Shown piece after piece: positions 9,210 to 17,862 of a stretch of DNA of 64,000 bases. The first letter of the stretch is position 1. The number at the start of each line of letters is the position of its first letter. Under the pieces are notes generated by a model, which searched no databases, was not told where the DNA came from, and worked only from the letters and a program-made list of their open reading frames with translations. The DNA comes from a bacterium. Lineage in GTDB: Bacteria; Zhuqueibacterota; Zhuqueibacteria; Oleimicrobiales; Geothermoviventaceae. The stretch lies in the NCBI GenBank assembly GCA_028275345.1, contig JAPWUV010000005.1:185894-249893 (forward strand). Direction: 5' to 3'. The position numbers were made by a program, and so were the translations under genes.

Positions 9210-12050
9210 ATGCCCAGGAGCTTGGTAGCGTTTCTCTGTTTGCTTCTGGTCGGCGCGTCGTGGTCTTCTGCGGGGACCATCACCTTGGCTTGGGATCCCA
9301 ATACGGAGCCCGACCTGGCCGGCTACAAGATCTACTACGGGACTTCCTCACGGCAGTACACCGTGACGGTGGATGTCGGTAACGTGACTCGCTACACCAT
9401 CCGCGACCTCGACGAATCCCGCGTTTACTACCTTGCTGTCACTGCCTACGACACTGCGGGCAATGAGAGCGAACTCTCCGACGAGGTCTCCGGCTATCCC
9501 ACCGACCAGACGCCGCCCACGCTGGTGGCCGTCGCGAGCGTCGAGGAAAACGGTATTGATCTCCTGTTCAGCGAACCTTTGGAGCGCACCAGCGCGGAAA
9601 ACGTCGCCAATTACCGTATTGAGCCAGGGTTAACCGTACTCAAGGCCGAGCTAGCATCCGATGGGCGCACCGTCCATCTCCAAACAACCGCGCACACCAA
9701 CGGCGTGACCTACACAGTCTACGTGTCCGGGGTCACCGATCGGGCCAATCCCCCCAATGGAATTGCGAGCGGCACTAGCCTCCGCTACACCTACGTGGCG
9801 CCCGACCGAACGCCCCCGGCCGTCACAGGCGTCATCCTCCTGGATCCGGAGCACGTTCGCCTCACCTTCTCCGAGACGGTGGACGAAGCCAGCGCGACAG
9901 ATCTAGCCAACTATGCCATTGCTCCGTCGCTGCGCATCCTTTCCGCCCATTTGGACGATTCAGGCGCGGGGGTCGTTCTGATGACGGAAGCGCACACGCC
10001 CGGCGGTACCTATACGCTCACGGTACAGGGCATTCGAGATCGGGCGAATCCCCCGAATCAGATGCCAGGCCCGGTGGAGGCGTCCTACACTGCACCCCAT
10101 TTCATCCAGCTCCGCTTCCTCACCTCCGGAGACTACGAGGCGATGTACCTCAGGGAAGGCGACCCCTACTACCTCGATCGGGACTATCGGGTGGAGTCCA
10201 TCCCCGACAGCCTGCGCAACGCCCTGTGGATCCTGACCGCGATGCGGGATAAGGACAACTCCGACCCTGTCTTCCTCCAGTTCGAAGTGGACGAGACGGT
10301 CTCCGTCTACGTGGCCTACGACGGGCGGGTTCAGACCTTCCCGACCTGGCTCACCAGCGCGTTTGTCCGAACCTCGTTGGCCATCCAAGTTTCTGGGCCG
10401 GCGGATTCGCTGACCCTTTGGCGCCGGGACTTTGCCCCTGGCAGAATCGCGCTCGGTGGAAACCGCGCCGAGGGAGCCGAAGGCCCGCGGGACATGTACA
10501 TCGTGCTGGTCCAGCCCAACCCGAACGCCAACCCGGAGCCAACCGAAAACGACTCCCCGACGCAGCCCGAGACCCCGTCCCAGCCAATCGAACCGGCGCA
10601 ACCGACGGAGCCGCAGCAGCCGACTCAGCCGCAGCAGCCGCAACAGCCGGCACAACCGACCGAACCGGGGCAACCCCAGCAACCAGCTCAGCCGACGGAG
10701 CCACACGAGCCCGGCCAGCCCGCCGAGCCGCAGCAACCGCAACAGCCCAGCGAGCCGCAACAGCCGGCACAACCGACCGAACCGGGTCAGCCCCAGCAAC
10801 CAGCTCAGCCGACGGAGCCACACGAGCCCGGCCAGCCCTCCGAGCCGCAGCAACCGCAACAGCCCAGCGAGCCGCAACAGCCGGCAGAGCCGACCGAACC
10901 GGGGCAGCCCCAACAGCCGGCTCAGCCGACGGAGCCACACGAGCCCGGCCAGCCCGCCGAGCCGCAGCAACCGCAACAGCCCAGCGAGCCGCAACAGCCG
11001 GCAGAGCCGACCGAACCGGGTCAGCCCCAACAGCCGGCTCAGCCGACGGAGCCACACGAGCCCGGCCAGCCCGCCGAGCCGCAGCAACCGCAACAGCCCA
11101 GCGAGCCGCAACAGCCGGCACAACCGACCGAACCGGGTCAGCCCCAGCAACCAGCTCAGCCGACGGAGCCACACGAGCCCCAACAGCCAAGTCAACCGCA
11201 GCAGCCGGCTCAGCCTCAGCAACCCAACCAGCCCTCGCAAGCGGTGTCTCTGCGGATCATCTCCACTGGGGAGTTCCTCACTGGTCGTCCCACTGCCGGG
11301 AACCGGTACTACCTGGACCGAGACTACGTGATCCAGAGCATCCCCGACTCCCTGCGCGACGCCCAGTGGATCTTCACCGCCATGTCCGACAAGGATAGTC
11401 GAGATTCCCTGTTCCTGGTCTTCCGTGTGGAGCAAGACGCCAGGGTGTATGTCGCTTACGACCGGCGCGCCACAAGCTTCCCGAATTGGCTGGTATCCCG
11501 GTTCACCCGCACCCGCCTCGCCATCGACGTGAGTGGTCCCGCCGACTCTCTGATCGTGTGGCGGGCGGACTTTCCTGCGGGGGTGGTCGTTCTTGGCGGC
11601 AATCGTGCTTCGGGAGCCAGGGAACCGAGGGACATGTACGTGGTGCTCGTGAAACCGGCGCCCGCACCTGTCCCGAAACCGGAAGAGCGGGAGCTGCCGC
11701 CTCCGCCGAATCCGCTGGCGACGGGTGTACCATCCACTTTCCAGCTGTACCAGAATTATCCCAACCCGTTCAACCCAACCACGGAGATCCGGTTCGACCT
11801 GCCGGAGGCCCGGCATGTGGTGGTCGCCGTCTACAACATGCTTGGCCAGCGAGTCCGCCTGCTCCGAGACGCCGATCTGCTCCCGGGCCACTACGTGCTC
11901 AACTGGGATGCCAGGAACGACAACGGGGAGCCCGTCCCCGGTGGAGCCTACCTCTGCCGGGTGGAAGCGATCCGCTATGCGGACAATCAGGGCCTCGAGG
12001 TTCCCATTAGCGTCTGGAGTGCGACGAGGAAGATGATCTACCTGCGGTGA
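9210..12050 (+). CDS. Secreted FN3/Ig-like protein with Pro-Gln-Glu-Thr repeat stalk and T9SS-type sorting tail
   Basis: The product is 946 residues. The frame opens at 9090, but the ATG at 9210 follows AAGGAGGAAAAGCCG and begins a clear signal peptide (MPRSLVAFLCLLLVGASWSS). An FN3 domain (~23-110; TITLAWDPNTEPDLAGYKIY) is followed by two SbsA/Ig-like domains (~112-300). Next is an unrecognised ~120-residue domain (~312-435), a low-complexity stalk built entirely of XXP triplets (~435-690), and a second copy of the same unrecognised domain (~690-817). The C-terminus (~840-946) is a type A sorting-like domain with QLYQNYPNPFNPTTEIRFDL and NMLGQRVRLL. The protein is probably exported through a T9SS-like route and held at the cell surface, with the stalk acting as a spacer between the paired domains. 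The domain order is directly visible; ligand and role are unknown. Confidence 0.85.
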   Translation: MPRSLVAFLCLLLVGASWSSAGTITLAWDPNTEPDLAGYKIYYGTSSRQYTVTVDVGNVTRYTIRDLDESRVYYLAVTAYDTAGNESELSDEVSGYPTDQTPPTLVAVASVEENGIDLLFSEPLERTSAENVANYRIEPGLTVLKAELASDGRTVHLQTTAHTNGVTYTVYVSGVTDRANPPNGIASGTSLRYTYVAPDRTPPAVTGVILLDPEHVRLTFSETVDEASATDLANYAIAPSLRILSAHLDDSGAGVVLMTEAHTPGGTYTLTVQGIRDRANPPNQMPGPVEASYTAPHFIQLRFLTSGDYEAMYLREGDPYYLDRDYRVESIPDSLRNALWILTAMRDKDNSDPVFLQFEVDETVSVYVAYDGRVQTFPTWLTSAFVRTSLAIQVSGPADSLTLWRRDFAPGRIALGGNRAEGAEGPRDMYIVLVQPNPNANPEPTENDSPTQPETPSQPIEPAQPTEPQQPTQPQQPQQPAQPTEPGQPQQPAQPTEPHEPGQPAEPQQPQQPSEPQQPAQPTEPGQPQQPAQPTEPHEPGQPSEPQQPQQPSEPQQPAEPTEPGQPQQPAQPTEPHEPGQPAEPQQPQQPSEPQQPAEPTEPGQPQQPAQPTEPHEPGQPAEPQQPQQPSEPQQPAQPTEPGQPQQPAQPTEPHEPQQPSQPQQPAQPQQPNQPSQAVSLRIISTGEFLTGRPTAGNRYYLDRDYVIQSIPDSLRDAQWIFTAMSDKDSRDSLFLVFRVEQDARVYVAYDRRATSFPNWLVSRFTRTRLAIDVSGPADSLIVWRADFPAGVVVLGGNRASGAREPRDMYVVLVKPAPAPVPKPEERELPPPPNPLATGVPSTFQLYQNYPNPFNPTTEIRFDLPEARHVVVAVYNMLGQRVRLLRDADLLPGHYVLNWDARNDNGEPVPGGAYLCRVEAIRYADNQGLEVPISVWSATRKMIYLR
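10641..11180. repeat. 117-bp tandem repeat, ~4.6 copies, coding for a 39-residue XXP unit
   Basis: The start CAACAGCCGGCA or its variant CAACAGCCGGCAGAG recurs at 10641, 10758, 10875, 10992 and 11109, exactly 117 bp apart. Each unit encodes 13 tripeptides ending in proline (QQP AQP TEP GQP QQP AQP and so on). Copies differ by only a few bases, for example AQP/AEP and ggg/ggt changes, which suggests recent expansion by slippage or unequal exchange. Irregular XXP triplets flank it on both sides. Confidence 0.95.
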
Positions 12051-12542
12051 GCCCGTTCGGGCCGCTTGGGCCCACGGGGCGGGGGAAAGGGGGCTCCACC
12101 TTCGCTTGCCTGAACAAACCCGGGGCCCGAGCACTTCAGGTCAGCGCACGTATCCTCTCGGACGGACGAGCAACACGGCTGCAGCAAAGGAACGTTTCCG
12201 AGTTGGAGAGCTGGGAGCGGGAAAGGCTCTCCCTGGCGGCTTCCGTGTATTCGCCCTGCCCCGGGTCTTACCTCGGCCTCAACCGGCCGCCCAATGATCT
12301 CCGCATCGCATCGCCCGCGTATGTGCCCTAAGCCCAACCCGGCAAGCCGGACCGTTCCCCCTCTGGCTCTTTCGTATTGGAGAGGACGGATGAGGGTCGT
12401 ACATTTTGGACAACACGGAACGAGGCGCGCGCAGGGCCAGCCCCTCGAGATTCGATTCATCCGGAGGATCTGGGTCCTCGGGGCACGCACGCGCCTGAGC
12501 AGACACGGCAGTTGAATGGACCCGACGCTTTGGGGCAATGGG
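12051..12542. other. Intergenic region upstream of the glycan cluster
   Basis: This 490-bp gap separates the FN3 protein from the Wbp-like cluster. The only promoter-like signal I see is TTGGAG (12377-12382), a 17-nt spacer and TACATT (12400-12405) on the plus strand. It is a weak match, but sensibly placed about 140 bp before the first gene of the cluster. No convincing coding region or terminator with a T-run is present. Confidence 0.35.
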
Positions 12543-13559
12543 ATGACTGAGAGAACGATACGAATCGCGCAGGTGGGTGTGGGGAACTGGGGGAAGAACG
12601 TGCTGCGCAATCTCATGTCTCTGCCCGGGGTGGAAGTCCCGGTGGTAGCTGAAGCCGACGCGACCCTCCGTCAGTCGACGGCCCGTCAGTACCCCGGGGT
12701 GCGCGTCGTCGATTCCGCGGAGCAGGTCACCGGCGATCCCGGAATTGATGCTGTTGTCATCGCCACGCCGCCGCGCACGCATTTCGCGCTTGCGCAACAG
12801 GCCCTGATGCACGGCAAACATACCTTCGTGGAGAAGCCCTTGACGCTCCTCGCTGCCGACGCCGCCAAGCTCGTGCAAGAGGCCGAGGAGCGCGGACTGG
12901 TCCTGATGGTGGGCCACATCCTCGAGTACCACCCAGCATTCCTGAGGATGAAGGAGATGATCGACGCGGGCGAGCTGGGCGAACTCCTGTATGCCTATTC
13001 CACCCGTGTGAATCTGGGCGTGGTCCGGCGGGACGAAAATGCCCTCTGGAGCTTCGCGCCCCACGACGTCTCCGTGATCCTGTGGTTCTTCGGGGAAACG
13101 CCGTCGCAGGTTCAGTGCAGCGGGCAGGCATACCTGCAACCGGACATCGAGGACGTAGCCTTTCTGAACCTGATCTTCCCCTCCGGTCGCCTCGCCCACA
13201 TTCACGTGAGCTGGCTTGACCCGCACAAGATCCGCCGCCTCACCCTCGTTGGCTCTCGTAAGATGGCAGTGCTCGACGACATGGAGGCCATGGAAAAGAT
13301 CCGCGTGTACGACAAGGGAGTCGGAAAAGGGACCTATCTCGGATACGGAGAAGATCTCTCCCTCCGTTTCGGCGACATTTGGGTGCCTTATGTGCAGATG
13401 CGCGAACCTCTGCGCGCGGAACTGGAGCACTTCGTGGAATGCATCCGCACCGGAAGCCGGCCCCGTTCGGATGGTCGGGACGGGCTGCGGGTCGTCCGCG
13501 TGCTCGAATGCGCCCAGCAGTCGCTGAAGCACGGGGGAAAACCGGTTCCCCTGGACTGA
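12543..13559 (+). CDS. Gfo/Idh/MocA oxidoreductase, WbpB/WlbA-like sugar dehydrogenase
   Basis: This is an NAD(P)-dependent sugar oxidoreductase of 338 residues. The ATG at 12543 starts directly before the Rossmann strand (IRIAQVGVGNWGKNVLRNL); an ATG at 12516 would add nine residues without a better ribosome site. The family signature EKP (HTFVEKPLTLLAADAAKLV) and the conserved histidine in FAPHDVSVILWFFGE are present. The next two genes encode a hexapeptide acetyltransferase and a UDP-GlcNAc-2-epimerase-type enzyme. This is the arrangement of WbpB-WbpD-WbpI in synthesis of UDP-2,3-diacetamido-2,3-dideoxy-uronic acids, so UDP-GlcNAcA 3-dehydrogenase is the best guess. The dehydrogenase and aminotransferase partners (WbpA, WbpE) are not in the window. 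The substrate is inferred from context only. Confidence 0.82.
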   Translation: MTERTIRIAQVGVGNWGKNVLRNLMSLPGVEVPVVAEADATLRQSTARQYPGVRVVDSAEQVTGDPGIDAVVIATPPRTHFALAQQALMHGKHTFVEKPLTLLAADAAKLVQEAEERGLVLMVGHILEYHPAFLRMKEMIDAGELGELLYAYSTRVNLGVVRRDENALWSFAPHDVSVILWFFGETPSQVQCSGQAYLQPDIEDVAFLNLIFPSGRLAHIHVSWLDPHKIRRLTLVGSRKMAVLDDMEAMEKIRVYDKGVGKGTYLGYGEDLSLRFGDIWVPYVQMREPLRAELEHFVECIRTGSRPRSDGRDGLRVVRVLECAQQSLKHGGKPVPLD

Positions 13560-13595
13560 CAGACCCGGACGGATCCCCAACTTCGGAGGAGACCC

Positions 13596-14348
13596 ATGGA
13601 AAGCTACATCGACCCCAGCGCCCAGATCGGGGAAGGCACCCAGATCGGGCGGTTCGTGGTGATCGAGGCGAATGTGAAGATTGGATCCCATTGCACCATT
13701 GGCCACGGCGTGATCATCCACGAAGGGACGATCATCGGCGACGACGTAAGGATCGACGATCACACCGTGATTGGCAAGCAGCCGATGCGCGCCAAGCGCA
13801 GCATCTTTCAGGATACCAAACCCCTTCCCCCGGCAAGAATCGGCTCCCAATGTCTCATTGGCGCGGGCGTGGTGATCTACGCGGGTTGTGAGATCGGCCA
13901 AGGAGTGCTCGTGGCCGATACGGCGGCGATCCGCGAAAACGTCACCATCGGGGATTACACCATCGTCGGCCGCGGTGTGACCGTTGAGAATCTCACCCGC
14001 ATCGGCAAGAAGTGCAAGCTGGAGACGGGCTGCTACATCACCGCCTACTCCGTGGTCGAGGACTACTGCTTCGTAGCTCCCAAGGTCACGACGACCAACG
14101 ACAATTACCTCGGGCGGACCGAGGAGCGCTTCAAGCACTTCAAAGGGGTGACGCTTCGGCGCGGAGGCCGCATCGGGGGCGGAGCAGTGATCCTGCCTGG
14201 GATCGAAATTGGGGAGGATGCGGTGGTGGCGGCCGGGGCCGTGGTCACCAAGCACATCCCGCCGCGACAGGTTTGGGCAGGCGTGCCAGCTCGGTACATG
14301 AAAGACACTCCCGTGGAACAGCTTCTCGAAAACCAAGGCTGGGACTGA
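13596..14348 (+). CDS. Left-handed beta-helix (hexapeptide) acyltransferase, WbpD/WlbB-like
   Basis: The product is 250 residues made almost entirely of [LIV]-G-x-x hexapeptide turns (IGEGTQIGRFVVIEANVKIG, IGHGVIIHEGTIIGDDVRI). Trimeric enzymes of this fold acetylate or acylate sugar nucleotides. The segment APKVTTTNDNYLGR followed by RRGGRIGGGAVILPGIEIG resembles WbpD/WlbB-type N-acetyltransferases of the 3-amino sugar pathway. It is longer than WbpD (~190 residues) because of an extra N-terminal coil region. A GGAGG site lies before the ATG. The stop codon overlaps the next start by one base (TGATG), so it is translationally coupled to the 2-epimerase. The acetyltransferase assignment rests on context and these motifs. 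Confidence 0.82.
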   Translation: MESYIDPSAQIGEGTQIGRFVVIEANVKIGSHCTIGHGVIIHEGTIIGDDVRIDDHTVIGKQPMRAKRSIFQDTKPLPPARIGSQCLIGAGVVIYAGCEIGQGVLVADTAAIRENVTIGDYTIVGRGVTVENLTRIGKKCKLETGCYITAYSVVEDYCFVAPKVTTTNDNYLGRTEERFKHFKGVTLRRGGRIGGGAVILPGIEIGEDAVVAAGAVVTKHIPPRQVWAGVPARYMKDTPVEQLLENQGWD

Positions 14349-15421
14349 TGAAGACGATCCTCAGCGTCGTGGGGGCGAGGCCGCAGTTCATCAAGGCCGC
14401 CCCTGTTTCCAAGGCGCTTCGGCGGAACTTCCGCGAGGTGCTTGTACATACCGGGCAGCACTACGACCCGGAAATGTCGGACATCTTCTTCCGCGATCTC
14501 GAGCTCCCCGAGCCCGATTACCACCTCGGCGTCGGCTCCGGCACTCATGCCGAACAGACCGGGGAAATCATGATCCGGCTCGAGAAGGTCATGGCCGAGA
14601 TCAAACCGGACGCCGTCCTGGTCTTCGGCGACACCAATTCCACGCTCGCCGCGGCGCTGGTGGCGGCTAAACTCGTTCTCCCCATCGCCCACATCGAGGC
14701 GGGGCTGCGGAGCTTCAACCGCAGGATGCCGGAAGAGATCAACCGCGTGCTGACCGACCGCGTCTCCCGGTTCCTCTTCTGCCCCACTCAGCTGGCCGTG
14801 GACAATCTGCGCAGAGAGGGGATCACTGAAGGGGTCCACTTGGTGGGGGACGTCATGTTCGATGCCGCGCAGCACTTCGTGCGGCTGGCGGGAAGGCGCG
14901 TCGACGCGATCCGAAGGCTCGGGCTAGAACCGGGGAACTACGTCCTGGCAACGGTCCATCGCCCCGCCAACACGGATGATCCGGAAAGGCTGGCTTCCAT
15001 CGTGGAGGCCTTTGCCTCCAGCCGGTGCAGAATCGTCTTCCCCATTCACCCGCGCACGGAACAGGCCCTCAGGAAGCTCGGCCTGCGCGACAAGCTGAGC
15101 CGCGCCTCGAACGTCCTCGACCTGCCTCCCCTCAGCTACTTGGAGACGCTGCAACTGCTTCGCCATGCCCGATGCGTCGCCACGGACTCCGGGGGCATGC
15201 AGAAAGAGGCCTACTTCTTCGGCGTCCCCTGCGTAACGCTGCGCGACGAAACCGAATGGGTGGAAACTGTGGAGGACGGCTGGAACCGGCTTGTGGGAGC
15301 CGACAAAGGCCGGATCCTGGAGGCCATTGAGGACTTCCGGCCTGCCGGCCCGAGAAAAAATCACTACGGCGACGGACATGCCAGCGAGCGCATTGCGGAG
15401 ATCCTGCTACGGGAACTTTGA
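14348..15421 (+). CDS. UDP-N-acetylglucosamine 2-epimerase family (WecB/WbpI-like)
   Basis: This is a 357-residue cytosolic enzyme with a GT-B-like fold. It starts at the ATG overlapping the previous stop. The family motifs are complete: VVGARPQFIKAAP, HTGQHYDPEMSD, VFGDTNSTLAAALVA, HIEAGLRSFNRRMPEEINR, TVHRPANTD and TDSGGMQKEAYFFGVPC. Members invert C2 of UDP-GlcNAc to give UDP-ManNAc, or act on the 2,3-diacetamido uronic-acid derivative (WbpI/WlbD). Sitting directly after a Gfo/Idh dehydrogenase and a hexapeptide acetyltransferase, the second role is the more likely. The two alternatives cannot be separated without phylogeny. Confidence 0.92.
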   Translation: MKTILSVVGARPQFIKAAPVSKALRRNFREVLVHTGQHYDPEMSDIFFRDLELPEPDYHLGVGSGTHAEQTGEIMIRLEKVMAEIKPDAVLVFGDTNSTLAAALVAAKLVLPIAHIEAGLRSFNRRMPEEINRVLTDRVSRFLFCPTQLAVDNLRREGITEGVHLVGDVMFDAAQHFVRLAGRRVDAIRRLGLEPGNYVLATVHRPANTDDPERLASIVEAFASSRCRIVFPIHPRTEQALRKLGLRDKLSRASNVLDLPPLSYLETLQLLRHARCVATDSGGMQKEAYFFGVPCVTLRDETEWVETVEDGWNRLVGADKGRILEAIEDFRPAGPRKNHYGDGHASERIAEILLREL

Positions 15422-15532
15422 TCCGCCCGTAGGGGGAAAGCCCCGGCGGCTCAAGGAGCCCTCGATGGAAAGGGCGGGATCGGGGCAGAACCCAAGTCTT
15501 GGGGCCAGGGTGAGACCCGGCAGCGCCAGACA

Positions 15533-16873
15533 GTGGCAGGAACTGTCCGGGAAGGGGTCCGAGACGGGTGGACTTCGTCCGGTTCCGCACGGGAGGTGGG
15601 TGCCCTGAACTTCGGCAGCGTGACGGGAAAGGGCATAGGCCGGGACATCGGTGCGGCTTTCTTCGGGCGAGCGGGCGCGAGCGTGCTCCGGCTCGGGGTA
15701 GTGGTGCTTCTCGCCCGCGTCCTGAAGCCCGAAGAATACGGCCTGGCTGCTGTGCTCCTGAACAGCGGGCTCCTCCTCTCCACCACGCTGGAGTTCGGAC
15801 TGGGTGCCGCGTACATCCAGCAGGAAAGCCTGACACCCGACGTGCGCCGTCAGGAACGGCATTTCCTGTCCTTGCTCCTCGGCCGATTTCGCCTGTGGAT
15901 TGGACTTCTGGGCGGAGCGGCAGCACTTTCCCTCGCGGGAGCGAACCTGACTCTCATGACCCTTGCGGTACTCCTGTATGGCACGGGACAGAACCTGTGC
16001 AACTCCTTCCTGACCGTTTCCCAGGTACGCCAGGACTTCCGCGAATACGCGCGCGTGAGTCTTCTCATGGCGTTGCTGCAGCTGGCATGGGTAGCGGTTT
16101 TGGCCGGTGCCTACCTAGTCTCTCCGTTCCGGCTGACGCTCCTTTTATTCCTTCTGGGAGTGGCGGGATGGGCCCCTCTTCCTTTGCTCGCAACTCGGAT
16201 GCGCCGGACGGTCGACAAAGCCTCACGCAGTTCGTGGAAGGAGGATTTACGCTATCTGGCAAGCTTGCTTCCTTTTGCCAAGTGGGTGGGCCTCTCCTCC
16301 ATTGCCGTGCAGGCCTTCTCCCGCTACGGGGTTCTGCTACTAGGATCGCAAGCCGCGCTGGCCGAAGCAGCTCGTTACGATGTGGCGATGAGTGTGGGGC
16401 GGAGCATCAACCTCCTCGCGCAGTCCACGGCGGCAGCCCTTTTCCCCCGTTTTGCCCAACGTCCCGGAGCTCAACAAGCGCGGCGTTGGCTCGCGGGCGT
16501 ACTGCGCACCGGCGGGTTCACCCTGGCCGTGGGGCTGGCTCTGTACTATCTACCGGGACGCTGGCTGGTGCCGCTACTCTTCGGGGCTTCCTACCGGGCC
16601 TCGGTCACCTACCTCGACATCTTGATGCCCGGACTCCTTCTTCCGCTTTTCGTGGAGGTAGTGGTGGGCATCGTCACTTTCACCCTGAGATCGCCAGCCT
16701 CCGTCTTCTGGATTCGCACCGCCAAGCTGGCAATCTTCCTGCTGTCCGGAAACTGGCTCTTGGCCCATTACTCGGTGCGGGGGCTCGCCTTTGCTCAGAC
16801 CGCGCTGAGCTTGCTCGAAACCGCGGCGATCTTGGGATTCGCTTTCTGGGCAGCCCGCCCTCGCCAGAGGTGA
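15533..16873 (+). CDS. Polysaccharide/lipid-linked glycan flippase (Wzx/MATE-like)
   Basis: This inner-membrane protein of up to 446 residues has about 12-14 hydrophobic segments and belongs to the MOP flippase superfamily. The N-terminal repeat begins DIGAAFFGRAGASVLRLGVV, followed by LLARVLKPEEYGLAA, a typical Wzx start. The start codon is unclear. The frame opens with a GTG at 15533, but the best ribosome site (GGGAGG near 15590) precedes a GTG at 15596 and a CTG at 15605, so the mature N-terminus probably begins near LNFGSVTGKGIG. Its role would be to flip an undecaprenyl-linked oligosaccharide built by the surrounding glycosyltransferases. No Wzy polymerase is visible nearby, so the product may be a short linker rather than a long polymer. 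Confidence 0.85.
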   Translation: MAGTVREGVRDGWTSSGSAREVGALNFGSVTGKGIGRDIGAAFFGRAGASVLRLGVVVLLARVLKPEEYGLAAVLLNSGLLLSTTLEFGLGAAYIQQESLTPDVRRQERHFLSLLLGRFRLWIGLLGGAAALSLAGANLTLMTLAVLLYGTGQNLCNSFLTVSQVRQDFREYARVSLLMALLQLAWVAVLAGAYLVSPFRLTLLLFLLGVAGWAPLPLLATRMRRTVDKASRSSWKEDLRYLASLLPFAKWVGLSSIAVQAFSRYGVLLLGSQAALAEAARYDVAMSVGRSINLLAQSTAAALFPRFAQRPGAQQARRWLAGVLRTGGFTLAVGLALYYLPGRWLVPLLFGASYRASVTYLDILMPGLLLPLFVEVVVGIVTFTLRSPASVFWIRTAKLAIFLLSGNWLLAHYSVRGLAFAQTALSLLETAAILGFAFWAARPRQR

Positions 16874-16879
16874 GAAAGC

Positions 16880-17845
16880 ATGTGCGACGATCCTGCTCGT
16901 CAGCTGGCGGTCATTCTGGTGGGTACGAATGGTCTAGCCCCCTTCCTCGGGCCCTGTCTTGACACGCTGCCGGCCGCTTGCGCCGACGTGCCATTCCGCG
17001 TCTTGATCGTCGACAACGACGGGCATGGAGCCACGAGCCGAGAAGCCCAAACCCGCACAACACGATTGCCCCTTCACGTGCTGCACCAGCCCGAGCCAAA
17101 GGGCTTTGCCGCGAACGTGAACGACGCCCTGGCCCTCGTGCAAGAGCCGTACGTCTTGTTGCTCAACGTGGACACCCGCCTGCCGGAGGGAGGCGTGGCA
17201 AGAGCCGTGAGGACGTTGGAGCAAGACCCGAGGATCGGGGCTCTGGGCGTTCGGATGGTGGGACCGGGCGGGAGGATCGAATCCTCGGCTCGCTGCTATC
17301 CCTACCCATCCGTGCTTCTCTGGGAACAAATCGGCATCGCCAGGCTCTTTCCCCGCTCTCGTCTCTTTGGCCGGAGCCGACTGTATTTCGTGTGTCAAGA
17401 CCAAGTGATCGATGTCGACTGGGTTTCCGGAGCCTTCATGTTGCTGCGGAGGGAAGCGCTCGAGGAGGTCGGTGGGCTCGATGCCGGTTTCTTCCTGTAT
17501 AGCGAAGATACCGACCTCTGCTACCGACTTCGCCGCTTGGGATGGCGTGTTGTTTTCGAGCCGGGCGTGACCATCTTCCACTGGAAGGATCCCTTGCGGC
17601 AGCGGCGCCGACGGTTCACCTTCGTGCAAACCCATCGGAGCTTGCTGCGGTTCTGGCGCAAACATAGCTCCCCGGCCAGGCAGCTGTGCGTTCGGTTGGT
17701 TCTGATGATCGGCGTTTTCGCGCGGCTAGCAACCGCCCCCCTCCTTCTCCGAAATGGGTTGGGGTATTTTCGGGACAGTGTGCTGGCCTTTGGCGAAACC
17801 TTGCTTCTTCTGGCAGGTCTGAAGCGGGCCGTCTCCGACGGCTGA
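16880..17845 (+). CDS. Glycosyltransferase family 2 (rhamnosyltransferase-like)
   Basis: This is a 321-residue GT-A glycosyltransferase. A good ribosome site (AGAGGTGAG) precedes the ATG, 6 bp after the flippase stop. Visible motifs are the nucleotide-binding strand VLIVDNDGHG, the metal-binding LLNVDTRL (DXD equivalent), GAFMLLRREALEEVGGLD, and SEDTDLCYRLRRLGWRV, which provides the catalytic-base region (ED). A C-terminal hydrophobic stretch (LVLMIGVFARLATAPLLL) suggests peripheral or single-pass membrane attachment. It fits the wbbL/rfbF-like group of bacterial rhamnosyltransferases, but the donor sugar is not proven. Confidence 0.9.
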   Translation: MCDDPARQLAVILVGTNGLAPFLGPCLDTLPAACADVPFRVLIVDNDGHGATSREAQTRTTRLPLHVLHQPEPKGFAANVNDALALVQEPYVLLLNVDTRLPEGGVARAVRTLEQDPRIGALGVRMVGPGGRIESSARCYPYPSVLLWEQIGIARLFPRSRLFGRSRLYFVCQDQVIDVDWVSGAFMLLRREALEEVGGLDAGFFLYSEDTDLCYRLRRLGWRVVFEPGVTIFHWKDPLRQRRRRFTFVQTHRSLLRFWRKHSSPARQLCVRLVLMIGVFARLATAPLLLRNGLGYFRDSVLAFGETLLLLAGLKRAVSDG

Positions 17846-17862
17846 CGCAAGCGGAGCACGGA

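Noticed and set aside
9960..12134. 724-codon minus-strand frame rich in Leu/Arg repeats opposite the XXP stalk
   Set aside because: The repetitive RLLRLxRL pattern is the complement of the CAG/CCG-type repeat; the plus strand has signal peptide, FN3 and sorting domains.
12279..14336. 685-codon minus-strand frame across the Wbp-like genes
   Set aside because: It runs antisense to a dehydrogenase and a hexapeptide acetyltransferase whose motifs are complete; no motif in this frame.
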